DNA of 64,000 bases from Flavobacterium micromati (GTDB lineage: Bacteria; Bacteroidota; Bacteroidia; Flavobacteriales; Flavobacteriaceae): the NCBI RefSeq assembly GCF_900129585.1, contig NZ_FQWF01000003.1:248001-312000 (forward strand). Direction: 5' to 3'. The translations under genes and the position numbers were made by a program. The notes beneath the pieces were generated by a model. That model was not told the origin of the DNA. It did not search any database and saw only the letters and a program-made list of their open reading frames with translations. Positions 8,410-16,438 of this stretch are shown in pieces; position 1 is the first letter of the stretch, and every line of letters starts with the position of its first letter.

Positions 8410-9615
8410 ATGAATATTAAAAAAGAAATTTTTCTATTATTTACAGCAATAGTATTTCAGTCTAGTTTTGCGCAAAAAGACGGTTATTGGGACAAGACAC
8501 GAGCGACAACCGAAGAAATTACGGTTTCTGCTCGGGACAGAATTATAATAAAAACGCAAGATTTTCCGGAAGGAACTACAGAGGTCGTTTTTAGAATTAC
8601 ACTTTTAGACAAAAACCAGCAAATGGCAAATAGCTTAGTGTCGGTTTTAAAAGCAATTCCAGATCCCACAGGAATCAGCCAAGGTTCAGCAGGAGCGGTT
8701 TTTATTCTATCAAAAATTTCTGGAGATGATAAATGCAAATACGCGGTATTTTCCAACGAAAATTTGGCAAATAGCTACAAACAAAATGGAAAAACAGATG
8801 CTGCTTGCTTAATTCAAGACGCGCCTGTAAGTAAAGATGCAAAGTTACTTTCAGCAGATAAATCTCCTTGCATGAAACTAAATGCAGCAAATTTATGGTT
8901 TGGTTTTGAAAGCAAGAATTGGATCATGAATCAAAAAGTCGTTCTTGAAGTTGTGCCATGGGTGGATAACAAATTGAGTCGGGGTTGGACTGCTGAAAAT
9001 AGAAAGTTAATTATTGATCAATGTAGAACATCCAACTTAGCTCAGAAAATGAGCAATTCAGATGATTTTTGCGTTTGCATTCTCGACAAAATCCAATCAA
9101 AGTACAGTTTTAAGGAATTCCAAAAATTATTGGCTTTGGAGCGTGCTAAAGCGTTTAAAGATTTTGGCGATAGTTGTTTTGGCGAAAGCAATCTCTCAAA
9201 AAGTATTTATGATGATCTGCGCAAACAAGCTTCAAGTTTAAATAGGAAAGGAAAGTACGGTGAAGCTATTAAAAATTTTATAACGATAATTAATGACGGA
9301 AAAGCAACTGCTTTGGATTATAATGCGATTGGTGAGAATTATCTTTTAACGAAGCAATATGGAAAAGCGATTAAATTCCTTAAAGCAGGCGAGAAGCTTG
9401 ACGATACAGAGTTGTTGCTTAAATTAAATTTGGCACACGCCCATTTATTGAATGATGATTATGCTTTGGCGAAAGCGATTTACAAAGAATACCAATCTCA
9501 AAATGTTACCGATAGCTTGAGTTGGACGCAGAAAATAAAACAAGATTTTGGACTGTTTAAAAAAGTGGGAATCCAAAATAAAGATTTTGAGCGGATTTTG
9601 CGGATTTTTGATTGA
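8410..9615 (+). CDS. Secreted TPR-containing protein of unknown function
   Basis: A 401-residue exported protein with a signal peptide of about 21 residues (ending QSSFAQ). The N-terminal 180 residues form an unrecognised domain with several Cys residues (KCKYA, AACLI, PCMKL), followed by a Cys-containing helical segment IDQCRTS...FCVCIL and at about 270-375 two to three tetratricopeptide repeats (NRKGKYGEAIKNF, GENYLLTKQYGKAIKFLKAG, AHAHLLNDDYALAKAIY). TPRs suggest protein binding in the periplasm. It lies between the UPF0173 gene and menC, with a phrase array directly after its stop. I do not recognise a specific function. Confidence 0.75.
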   Translation: MNIKKEIFLLFTAIVFQSSFAQKDGYWDKTRATTEEITVSARDRIIIKTQDFPEGTTEVVFRITLLDKNQQMANSLVSVLKAIPDPTGISQGSAGAVFILSKISGDDKCKYAVFSNENLANSYKQNGKTDAACLIQDAPVSKDAKLLSADKSPCMKLNAANLWFGFESKNWIMNQKVVLEVVPWVDNKLSRGWTAENRKLIIDQCRTSNLAQKMSNSDDFCVCILDKIQSKYSFKEFQKLLALERAKAFKDFGDSCFGESNLSKSIYDDLRKQASSLNRKGKYGEAIKNFITIINDGKATALDYNAIGENYLLTKQYGKAIKFLKAGEKLDDTELLLKLNLAHAHLLNDDYALAKAIYKEYQSQNVTDSLSWTQKIKQDFGLFKKVGIQNKDFERILRIFD

Positions 9616-9616
9616 C

Positions 9617-9690
9617 GTTTTTTTTAGTGCTTAGTTTTTAGTTCTTAGTCCTCAGTCCTCAGTTTTAGTCCTTAGTTGTCAGTCCGTAAT
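9617..9690 (+). repeat. Degenerate CTTAGTCCTCAGT phrase array
   Basis: Immediately downstream of the TPR gene the DNA is a run of variants of TTAGT, CTCAGT and TCTTAGT with a period of about 7-8 bases, ending near GTCAGTCC. It resembles in style, not sequence, the arrays after menB and after the MutS-like gene. Confidence 0.65.
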
Positions 9691-9799
9691 ATTTTTTTTG
9701 GAAATGAGACTTAGATCTTATTCAAAACTCTTAGACCACTATTTAAAAACCTTTACGAATCCTTTAAAATTTTTATTAATTTTTGTGGTTTAAAAAAAT

Positions 9800-10843
9800 A
9801 TGAAAGCAACTTATCATAAATACATTCTTAATTTCAAGCGCCCCTCTGGTACTTCACGTGGGGTAATGAATACAAAAGAAACCTGGTTTATTATTTTAGA
9901 ACAAGACGGAAAAAAAGGAATAGGCGAGTGCGGTATTCTGCGAGGATTGAGTATTGACGATCGACCTGATTATGAAGAAAAATTACAGTGGACTTGTGCT
10001 AATATTCATCTTGGTAAAGACTTGCTCTGGGAGGCATTATTAGAGTTTCCATCAATTCAATTTGGAGTCGAAATGGCGTTTCAATCTGTAGCAAGTGAGA
10101 CTCCTTTTTTGTTGTTCCCTTCGGAGTTTACTGATGGTAAAAAATCAATGGAAATCAATGGTTTAGTTTGGATGGGTGATGAGGCTTTTATGAAGGAACA
10201 AATTGAAGAAAAACTAGCGGAAGGTTTTCGTTGTATCAAACTCAAAATAGGAGCTATAGATTTTGATAAAGAACTGCACTTGTTGCGGTTTATTAGGCGG
10301 CATTTTACTCCGGAACAAGTCGAAATTCGGGTTGATGCGAATGGTGCTTTTAATTTAGATTTAGCTTTAAATAAAATAACGCAATTAACTGAATTTGAGT
10401 TACATAGTATTGAACAACCTGTTGCGAAAAACAATACTAACACTATGGCAGAGTTGTGTAAATTGAGTCCTTTACCTATTGCTTTGGATGAGGAATTAAT
10501 CGGCGTATTTAATGAAGAAGATAAAGAGAAATTATTAGTAAAAATCAAGCCTAAATACATCATTTTAAAACCCAGTTTTGTAGGTGGCTATCGTGGAACA
10601 CAACAGTGGATTTCAGTGGCTGAAAAGCACAAAATAGGTTGGTGGATTACCTCAGCTTTAGAAAGTAATATCGGTCTGAATGCAATTGCACAATGGACAT
10701 TTTTACAACGGAATTTAATGCCGCAAGGACTAGGCACGGGCGGACTTTACACAAACAATTTTGATTGTCCTTTGGTTGTTTTGGATGGGGAATTGTGGTA
10801 TGAAAAAAAATTGAAATGGGAGTTTGATTTTGAGTTCAAATAG
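9800..10843 (+). CDS. menC: o-Succinylbenzoate synthase
   Basis: A 347-residue enolase-superfamily enzyme that dehydrates SHCHC to o-succinylbenzoate in menaquinone synthesis. Superfamily residues are all present: the acid/base Lys pair in IKLKIGAIDF (about 147-156), metal ligands Asp in VDANGAF (about 178), Glu in SIEQP (about 200) and Asp/Glu in ALDEEL (about 226), and the second catalytic Lys in IILKPSFVGGY (about 254). The closing SALESNIGLNAIAQW is typical. The start ATG at 9800 fits the family N-terminus (YHKYILNFKRPSGTSRG). No menE follows within the next gene positions. Confidence 0.95.
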   Translation: MKATYHKYILNFKRPSGTSRGVMNTKETWFIILEQDGKKGIGECGILRGLSIDDRPDYEEKLQWTCANIHLGKDLLWEALLEFPSIQFGVEMAFQSVASETPFLLFPSEFTDGKKSMEINGLVWMGDEAFMKEQIEEKLAEGFRCIKLKIGAIDFDKELHLLRFIRRHFTPEQVEIRVDANGAFNLDLALNKITQLTEFELHSIEQPVAKNNTNTMAELCKLSPLPIALDEELIGVFNEEDKEKLLVKIKPKYIILKPSFVGGYRGTQQWISVAEKHKIGWWITSALESNIGLNAIAQWTFLQRNLMPQGLGTGGLYTNNFDCPLVVLDGELWYEKKLKWEFDFEFK

Positions 10844-11331
10844 TGGTAATCATGGTTTTAACAATGATATAATTTAATGGTAATTAGCGAATTTTAATTG
10901 CGTCAGTTTTCTCATTGATGATTTAGGTTTTACAAGCAAATTGCAATGTAGAGAATAAAATAATAAATTTTTAGCTAGATGGGAAAATTCAGTGCTCATA
11001 AAATTTCGTTTTATTTGCTTAGTAAAAGATTAATTACAAATTTTTATTTTAAAGGGCAAGATTTGGATTTTTGTAGTACAACAACGAACATTTACTGCAA
11101 ATTATTTAAGTATTAAAAAATAATTAATACTATTCATGTTTTGAATTTACATTTAAAAAGAATTAAAATTTGTCAGGTTGAGCACAACATCATGATTGTA
11201 ATGAAATACCAAACGTTGCTTGTAAATCGAACGTAATCTTGACTGCGCTCGATTTGACAAAAACATGACAGTAATTTCATAGACTATTTGGCATAATACA
11301 AGGCTCTAATTTAAAATTACAATTTATAAAT
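10844..11331 (+). other. Intergenic stretch with an imperfect inverted repeat
   Basis: About 490 bp without a coding frame. At 11169-11197 (TTTGTCAGGTTGAGC...) and 11236-11261 (complement TTTGTCAAATCGAGCGC...) lie two related blocks in opposite orientation, roughly 70% similar by eye. The phrase TGTCAGGTTGAGCGCAGTCGA is, as far as I recall, common between genes in flavobacteria. The rest is AT-rich with no recognised signal. Confidence 0.5.
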
Positions 11332-11359
11332 AAAAAAAAGGATAGCATTTTGCTATCCT
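11332..11359 (-). terminator. Rho-independent terminator of the stress gene group
   Basis: On the minus strand a 9-bp stem (AGGATAGCA with TGCTATCCT, loop of three) is followed by a run of eight Ts. It lies 15 bases after the stop of the 11374-11760 gene and would end the transcript of the holin-like gene pair. Confidence 0.88.
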
Positions 11360-11373
11360 CTAACTGTTTTGAA

Positions 11374-11760
11374 TTACGGTAAAGTCTTAAAATTACTCAA
11401 GTCTTGAACATTGTGAATACTGTTATCAATCGATTTTTCTGTTTTTTTAGTGACAACGTTGGTAATCGCAAGTTGAAGCAAAGTACCTAAGACTTTTTTA
11501 AAAATATTAGGCGTTGATCCTAGTAAAACTTTTTTTGTCAAATATCCTGTTCCAATTCCAACAATATTGCTAACAACACTTCCTTTAAAGTCAGCTGTGC
11601 TAGTCAACTGATTAAAGGAGCGTTTCAATATATTTATTGGTTTTAAATGCTCATATGTATTACGATATTGCTCTTTTAGCAGGTCTAATTGTCCCGCTTG
11701 TTGCATTTTCAATAATTGTATGGCTTCTTGTAAAGTTTCGGTGTGATTGATGTTGTTCAT
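11374..11760 (-). CDS. Small hydrophobic-core protein, conserved hypothetical
   Basis: A 128-residue protein with no recognised enzyme motif. The first half is a basic helix (ETLQEAIQLLKMQQAGQLDLLKEQYRNTYEHLKP); the second has a Gly-rich hydrophobic segment (VVSNIVGIGTGYLTKK) and a second one (LGTLLQLAITNVV), suggesting membrane association. I prefer ATG 11760 because it follows the upstream stop by a single base; an in-frame start further upstream would overlap that gene. It is the last gene of a pair with the holin-like protein and is followed by a strong terminator. Role inferred only from the envelope-stress neighbourhood. Confidence 0.7.
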   Translation of the reverse strand: MNNINHTETLQEAIQLLKMQQAGQLDLLKEQYRNTYEHLKPINILKRSFNQLTSTADFKGSVVSNIVGIGTGYLTKKVLLGSTPNIFKKVLGTLLQLAITNVVTKKTEKSIDNSIHNVQDLSNFKTLP

Positions 11761-11761
11761 A

Positions 11762-12109
11762 CTAATTTTTTTTAAGCATTCTAACAATAATAAAATTTCG
11801 GATAGGGGTTTTAAGTGCCTTATCTTTTACGATATATAAAATAATTGCAACGAGTAAATAGAAACTGGAAACGATAAAAAAACCATAGTATGCTTTCCCT
11901 AGAAATTCTCCCACCCACAACGATAAACCGATGTTGAATAAAAATGCAAATAAAACAAAAACAATAGAAACCACTATCCGAGAAAGCAGTGATGATGTCA
12001 CATCAGCGGCCTTATCGACTGCTTGCAGCTTCATCAGTTCAACTGTTGTCCTAGTATATTCTTCTGCTTTTTCAAAAAGCATTTCTATTGTTGATGTGTT
12101 ATTTTCCAT
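11762..12109 (-). CDS. Phage holin superfamily III-like membrane protein
   Basis: A 115-residue protein with an amphipathic N-terminal helix (EEYTRTTVELMKLQAVDKAADVTSS) and two membrane segments (about 45-70 and 78-98), ending in a basic tail. This is the layout of the Actinobacteriophage-holin/DUF1469 group found in many non-phage bacterial stress clusters. No lysin or other phage gene is near, so a lytic role is unlikely. ATG 12109 gives MENNTST; a GTG 18 bases upstream (12127) is in frame but less convincing. It is one base from the next gene, indicating an operon. Confidence 0.75.
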   Translation of the reverse strand: MENNTSTIEMLFEKAEEYTRTTVELMKLQAVDKAADVTSSLLSRIVVSIVFVLFAFLFNIGLSLWVGEFLGKAYYGFFIVSSFYLLVAIILYIVKDKALKTPIRNFIIVRMLKKN

Positions 12110-12158
12110 CTTAAAAATATTGTGCACTTATCTTAAAATTAGTCAATTGAAAAATAAA

Positions 12159-12485
12159 TTAGCTATTTTTAAATTCATTTTTAGCATCATTGAATTGCGA
12201 TTTACTTTCAGAAACGAAATCTTCACCCTGGCTTTTTGCCTCCTTGAATTTAGATTTTCCTTCTGCAACTATATTTTCTCCATCTTTCCAAAGCTTTTCA
12301 TACTTATTAGTAATAGATCCTAAAAGAGTGTCAAGTTTATCTTTTAACTCATCTGCATAATCATTACTCTTGTCCATTATTTTTTTGCGTGTGTCGTCGC
12401 CTTTGTCAGGAGCAAAAAGAACTCCTAATAACGCTCCTATAGCTACTCCACCCAAGACTCCTAAAATTATTTTATCTGATTTCAT
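12159..12485 (-). CDS. YtxH-domain stress protein
   Basis: A 108-residue protein. The N-terminus carries the YtxH signature: a Gly-rich membrane segment (ILGVLGGVAIGALLGVLFAPDKG, residues 6-28) followed by DDTRKKI, then a long charged helical tail (KLDTLLGSITNKYEKLW, KSKFKEAKSQGEDFVSESKS) likely to form a coiled coil. YtxH proteins are commonly part of general or osmotic stress regulons; their biochemical role is not defined. It sits 49 bases upstream of the holin-like gene and probably shares its transcript. Confidence 0.88.
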   Translation of the reverse strand: MKSDKIILGVLGGVAIGALLGVLFAPDKGDDTRKKIMDKSNDYADELKDKLDTLLGSITNKYEKLWKDGENIVAEGKSKFKEAKSQGEDFVSESKSQFNDAKNEFKNS

Positions 12486-12512
12486 AATGTTATTTATTAA
12501 TTGTTGATTAAA

Positions 12513-12665
12513 TTAAACGCTTCTACCAGAAATTAATCTGAAAAGAATTGCAATTACTGCAATAACAAGAAGCACGTGAATAATAGATCCTAGGCTAAAA
12601 GCGAAAAATCCGATCGCCCAAAAAATTACAAGAATGACTGCGATTGTATAAAGTAAATTTCCCAT
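12513..12665 (-). CDS. Tiny lmo0937-like membrane protein, copy 1
   Basis: A 50-residue protein, MGNLLYTIAVILVIFWAIGF at the N-terminus and a basic end FRLISGRSV. It has two short hydrophobic segments separated by SLGSIIH. The pattern matches the lmo0937 family of very small membrane proteins often induced by stress. The ATG at 12665 is preceded by an A-rich leader. It lies 27 bases upstream of the YtxH gene. A close paralogue (about 80% identical by eye) is the next gene upstream. Confidence 0.85.
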   Translation of the reverse strand: MGNLLYTIAVILVIFWAIGFFAFSLGSIIHVLLVIAVIAILFRLISGRSV

Positions 12666-12711
12666 GTTGTTTGTTTTTAATGGTTATTAATATAGAAATT
12701 GTCGTTAATAT

Positions 12712-12864
12712 TTAAATTTTTCTGCCTTGTATTACTCTAAAAAGTATAGCGATTAATGCTATGACTAATAATATATGAATGATCGAACCCACACTATAGG
12801 CAAAAAATCCAATTGCCCAAAAAATCACTAAGATTACGGCAATAGTATAAAGTAGATTACTCAT
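12712..12864 (-). CDS. Tiny lmo0937-like membrane protein, copy 2
   Basis: Also 50 residues, starting MSNLLYTIAVILVIFWAIGF and ending FRVIQGRKI. It is a tandem duplicate of the gene at 12513-12665: the first 20 residues differ at one position, and most differences are in the second half (YSVGSIIHILLVIALI). Two copies 46 bases apart suggest recent duplication with dosage value or hetero-oligomer formation. Role in stress inferred from family and neighbours only. Confidence 0.85.
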   Translation of the reverse strand: MSNLLYTIAVILVIFWAIGFFAYSVGSIIHILLVIALIAILFRVIQGRKI

Positions 12865-12892
12865 GATTTCTAGTTTTAATGAATAACTTCAC

Positions 12893-13516
12893 TTAGTTTA
12901 GTCTCAAACCGATGTATGCGCTTAAAACACTATTTTTAGCATCCGATGAGAAAAAAGCATTGTCTTTTCCTAATTTTGTTAATCCGTAATTATAACGAAC
13001 TCCAAAGTTTAATGCATCTAAATCGATTCCAAGGCCACCAGCTAGTCCAGCATCAAACTTGTTGAAATCATTAGTATCTAATTCTCTTTGTGAAGATCCA
13101 AAATTGGAATCATTAGTTGTTCTACCACTTACCATATAAGCTGCGTACGGACCAACGTGGATATTAAAGTTTTCAGTAACGTTCATTACTAATAGTATAG
13201 GGACTTCAATATAGTTTACATTAAATTTTGCCGTTCCTTGTGCAAATGCATTGTTGTAAACAAGTTCTGCTCCTTTAGTCGTATAACTAATCTCTGGCTG
13301 AATTGCTATACTATTTGTTATCGGAAACTTTGCATATAGTCCAGCATTAAAACCAGTAAGCACATTGTTATCATCTACATTGTCTGTGTAAAGATTTGAA
13401 AAGTTAAGACCACCTTTGAAACCAAACGAAGCCACTTTATCTTGGGCTTGAGCACTGGTGAAAGTAAATAGGCTCATTAAAGCAGCTGCGAAAATTAAAT
13501 TTTTTGATTTTTTCAT
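12893..13516 (-). CDS. Outer-membrane beta-barrel (porin-like) protein
   Basis: A 207-residue exported protein with a clear signal peptide (about 24 residues ending SAQAQ). The remainder alternates in strand-like pattern typical of the eight-stranded OMP_b-brl group: FGFKGGLNFSNLY, GFNAGLYAKFPI, IQPEISYTTKGAEL, NYIEVPILLVMNV, HVGPYAAYMV, DAGLAGGLGID, FGVRYNYGL and a C-terminal strand AYIGLRLN. It probably sits in the outer membrane as a small structural barrel. It follows the coiled-coil lipoprotein gene after a probable terminator, so it likely has its own promoter. Confidence 0.9.
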   Translation of the reverse strand: MKKSKNLIFAAALMSLFTFTSAQAQDKVASFGFKGGLNFSNLYTDNVDDNNVLTGFNAGLYAKFPITNSIAIQPEISYTTKGAELVYNNAFAQGTAKFNVNYIEVPILLVMNVTENFNIHVGPYAAYMVSGRTTNDSNFGSSQRELDTNDFNKFDAGLAGGLGIDLDALNFGVRYNYGLTKLGKDNAFFSSDAKNSVLSAYIGLRLN

Positions 13517-13671
13517 TTTTGTTATTTTTTTGTAGATTTATTACGTTACAAATATCTACATCTTACATAGGGTTTTTGTTACAACACTTTTTTATAATGT
13601 TACAAGATTCACACATGAGGTATTATTGTTTCCTGTTTGCTATAACAAAGCCATTTGTCAATGATTATTAA

Positions 13672-13699
13672 AAGGGCTGATCTTTTAAAAACAGCCTTA
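13672..13699 (-). terminator. Probable terminator of the sll1863-like gene
   Basis: On the minus strand, AAGGCTG can pair with CAGCCCTT (one bulge) around a 12-base loop, followed by TTAATAATC. It starts four bases after the stop codon of the gene at 13704-14165. The stem is short and the T-tract poor. Confidence 0.5.
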
Positions 13700-13703
13700 G
13701 TAT

Positions 13704-14165
13704 TTATTTATTATCTACCGTAAAATTTTTCAGCGAGCGACCTAAATCGTCCATATCGCGGTTGTATTCTTTTTTAAATGTTTCCCAATCGTCGCTCGCC
13801 TCATTCTTATAAGTATTAACCTTTTCTTTAATTTCTCGGTTTTTTTGTTCCAAATCATTAATTTTTTTAGCGTATTGCTCGTCCATCGATTTTCCTGTTC
13901 TTTTCATCTGCATTTTAAGATCAATAATTCGTTTTTCATTTTGTTCGACTGTAGCGTTGGTACTTTCTTTAAATGATTGCCATTCTTGTTCTGTTGCTGT
14001 TTTTCTAGCATTGGCTAATTCTGTTTTGGCCTCATCTAAATCAGTTTTGGCCTCATCAACATTTTCCCGTGCTTCTGCTTCTTTTTTAGTTGAATCTTGA
14101 CAACTTGTTATAAATGTGGTTGCTAATAAGGCAACCGATGCAAATTTTAAAAATGATTTTTTCAT
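13704..14165 (-). CDS. sll1863-like coiled-coil lipoprotein (stress response)
   Basis: A 153-residue predicted lipoprotein: signal with lipobox TTFITSC (Cys22). The mature part is almost all charged helix, with heptad-like runs DEAKTDLDEAKTELANARK, EWQSFKESTNATVEQNEKR, KKINDLEQKNREIKEKV and a repeat-like second half DDWETFKKEYNRDMDDLG, so it should form a long coiled coil. Two similar WxxFKxE modules (about residues 62 and 127) suggest an internal duplication. It resembles the sll1863 stress-response family. Located in a group of envelope stress genes. Confidence 0.78.
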   Translation of the reverse strand: MKKSFLKFASVALLATTFITSCQDSTKKEAEARENVDEAKTDLDEAKTELANARKTATEQEWQSFKESTNATVEQNEKRIIDLKMQMKRTGKSMDEQYAKKINDLEQKNREIKEKVNTYKNEASDDWETFKKEYNRDMDDLGRSLKNFTVDNK

Positions 14166-14366
14166 GATAATTAATTTTGTTTAATATTATTTTACTGTTT
14201 TATTAGATCGATTTTAAGCTAGCAGAATGGTATTTATTATTTCTAGATCTTTTAATTTTGAAGACTAACCAATTAAAAGTAGAAAATTTTATTACAAAGC
14301 TCATTCGCATTTTTATAAATTGTTTCAGAACTTTTTACACTTTTCGCTTCATTTATAGCTAAATTC

Positions 14367-14411
14367 AGACTACTCAAACTGTTCCCCACAACAGTTTAAA
14401 ATGAGTAGTCT
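14367..14411 (-). terminator. Long two-stage hairpin downstream of the 68-residue gene
   Basis: A 10-bp outer stem (AGACTACTCA with TGAGTAGTCT) encloses a 7-bp inner stem (AACTGTT with AACAGTT, loop CCCCAC), with a five-base bulge on one side. It lies 38 bases beyond the stop of the gene at 14449. There is no good T-run, so it may be a terminator or an RNA-stabilising or regulatory hairpin. Confidence 0.55.
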
Positions 14412-14448
14412 AAGATTTTAGCAAATTTATTTTTAAGCATAGTTCCTT

Positions 14449-14655
14449 TTATTCATGTTTAAGACCATATTTAATAATGATATTTTTTAGTGACTGAGCA
14501 TAATCCACCAAAGCTTTATTATTTATGTCGGGGCTATTATCAACCGGAATTGCTAATGGTGTTTCGTCTAAATATTTTATAAGTTCTGGATACTCATTTC
14601 GTATCATTGTGGTGATTTCTAAAATTTCTTGGTTTAATTGTTCCTCTGTTTTCAT
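14449..14655 (-). CDS. Small conserved hypothetical protein
   Basis: A 68-residue soluble acidic protein, MKTEEQLNQEILEITTMIR then YPELIKYLDETPLAIP and a C-terminal helix DYAQSLKNIIIKYGLKHE. The TMIRNEYPELIKYLDE segment looks conserved in small flavobacterial proteins that I remember only as hypothetical. The ATG at 14655 follows an A-rich leader. It lies between the coiled-coil lipoprotein gene and the MlaD-like gene on the same strand. No function assigned. Confidence 0.65.
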   Translation of the reverse strand: MKTEEQLNQEILEITTMIRNEYPELIKYLDETPLAIPVDNSPDINNKALVDYAQSLKNIIIKYGLKHE

Positions 14656-14760
14656 AGTAATTATTTTTTGTGGATAAATGTAGTTAGTGTTTCCAAAAAC
14701 GCTCTACAGAACTATTCCTTGTTTAAATTAGTGACATAAAGGATCCTTTTTCGATTGGAC

Positions 14761-15642
14761 TCACAAAGAATCATTTTCGACTCCAATTTTAAGTTCTTTT
14801 TTCATTTCAATTTCTTCTAAATCAGCTTGTTCATCTTGTTTTTTTTCTTCTCCTTTCTTCTTTTTCTTGAAATAACCTCGCAATAAAAAGTTATTCTTTG
14901 CCGCTTCAATTACTTCATTCATTCCTTTCGTTGCAGTTTTTACATTCGTTAATGATGAATCGATTACTTTTCCCAAACGCTGATCACTAACTAATTTTGA
15001 AAGTGCTCCCTTTCCATCGTTCATTTTTGTTGTGAATTTTTTAAATTCCTCTGTGCTATTTTCAAGGTTTAAAGCTGTTTTTTTAATGCTATTACCAAAT
15101 TGCTCATCAGAAACTAATTTAGATAATGCACCATTTCCGTTATTCATATTATAACTAAATGTGGCCAGTTCAGTTGAAATTATGGCCGCATTATCGACGC
15201 TTTTTTTTACGCTTACCAACAAATCATCCATTTCTACCGATTCTTTTGACACTATATTATCATTATCCTCGACAACTATTTTTGAAATTTTTCCTGCTGA
15301 GATCGTTAAAACTTTATCACCCATCAAACCATCAGAACTTATGCTGGCAATGGCGTCCTTCTTAATGAATTTACGCACTTCATCTTTTATTACTAGTTTA
15401 ATAACTACCGAAGAATCAGTGAGAAATTCTATTCCGTCAATTGTTCCAATATTAATTCCCGATAAACGTACGTTGTTGCCAACTTCGAGCCCGTTAACTG
15501 ATTTAAATTTTGAATTCAATTCAAATGTAGATCCAAACAGATTTTTTTGTTTTCCAATAAAATATATCGTGCCTATAAATAACACTAAACCTATAATTAC
15601 AAACATTCCCAGTTTCCACTGGTATCCAGTTTCTTGTTTCAT
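14761..15642 (-). CDS. MlaD-like MCE-domain lipid-binding protein
   Basis: A 293-residue protein with one N-terminal membrane anchor (residues 11-28) and one MCE domain (about 36-115: FKSVNGLEVGNNVRLSGI, then IGTIDGIEF, SSDGLMGDKVLTIS). MCE proteins form periplasmic hexamers that shuttle phospholipids between membranes. Downstream are two tandem repeats of about 45 residues (NGNGALSKLVSDEQFGNSI and NDGKGALSKLVSDQRLGKVI), then a Lys/Glu-rich tail. It follows the ATPase gene by 18 bases and completes an EFD operon. No MlaB or MlaC gene is visible nearby. Confidence 0.92.
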   Translation of the reverse strand: MKQETGYQWKLGMFVIIGLVLFIGTIYFIGKQKNLFGSTFELNSKFKSVNGLEVGNNVRLSGINIGTIDGIEFLTDSSVVIKLVIKDEVRKFIKKDAIASISSDGLMGDKVLTISAGKISKIVVEDNDNIVSKESVEMDDLLVSVKKSVDNAAIISTELATFSYNMNNGNGALSKLVSDEQFGNSIKKTALNLENSTEEFKKFTTKMNDGKGALSKLVSDQRLGKVIDSSLTNVKTATKGMNEVIEAAKNNFLLRGYFKKKKKGEEKKQDEQADLEEIEMKKELKIGVENDSL

Positions 15643-15660
15643 TTTCTTATTATTAAAAAT

Positions 15661-16437
15661 TTATAGAAAAAAAGATCGAACCCATTCATCATCGCTTTTT
15701 TCTAATTCATCGTACGTTCCTTCGGCATAAATCACGCCGTCTCTTATTATCATCAGTCGGTTCCCTGTAAATTTGGCGCAAGCCATATCATGTGTAATTA
15801 TGATTGATGTAGTTTTATACTTTTTTTGAATCTCTACTACTAACTCGCTTATTTCCCTTGAGGTGATTGTATCTAATCCAGTTGTAGGTTCATCGTATAA
15901 AATGATTTCGGGTTTAAGAATTAAAGTTCGTGCAAGACCAATTCTCTTGCGCATACCGCCTGATAATTCAGATGGCATTTTATCAATAGCTTCGATTAAA
16001 CCAACGCTTTCAAGAATATCCTTAATTTGCTCCTCAACTTCATTATTTGAAAGCTCTACTGAATGACGTTTTAAAACAAAACCTAAATTATCTCTAACAC
16101 TCATCGAATCGTATAAAGCAGCATTTTGAAAAAGAAAACCAATACGAACTCTTGTTTTGTTCAACTCGGTATTATCTAGTTTGGTTATATCAGTACCAAA
16201 AACATTAATTTCTCCTTTATCAACTTGGATAAGACCAACAATACATTTGATAGTAATTGATTTTCCTGAACCTGACTTTCCTAAAATAACAAGGTTTTCG
16301 CCTTTTTTCACAGTAAGATTTACTCCTTTTAACACTTCATTTTTCCCAAATGATAGATGTAAGTCCTTAATTTCGATAACAGGAATAGTCGCTTTTGCAA
16401 CAGCAGCATTTTTATTGTTTGTAATTACATTTTCCAT
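15661..16437 (-). CDS. MlaF-like ABC transporter ATPase
   Basis: A 258-residue ATP-binding subunit of a lipid-transport ABC system at the inner membrane. Motifs: Walker A GKSGSGKS (about 53-60), Q-loop FLFQN, signature LSGGMRKRIGLAR (about 159-171), Walker B IILYDEPTTGLD (about 178-189) and H-loop IITHDM (about 211-216). The first 20 residues are a variable extension (NNKNAAVAKATI). It sits one base after the permease stop and 18 bases before MlaD, so the three genes are one operon in E-F-D order. Confidence 0.95.
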   Translation of the reverse strand: MENVITNNKNAAVAKATIPVIEIKDLHLSFGKNEVLKGVNLTVKKGENLVILGKSGSGKSITIKCIVGLIQVDKGEINVFGTDITKLDNTELNKTRVRIGFLFQNAALYDSMSVRDNLGFVLKRHSVELSNNEVEEQIKDILESVGLIEAIDKMPSELSGGMRKRIGLARTLILKPEIILYDEPTTGLDTITSREISELVVEIQKKYKTTSIIITHDMACAKFTGNRLMIIRDGVIYAEGTYDELEKSDDEWVRSFFL

Positions 16438-16438
16438 A

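Noticed and set aside
11762..12109. Prophage based on a holin-like gene
   Set aside because: There is no lysin, capsid, integrase or other phage gene; holin-like proteins of this group are common in stress clusters.
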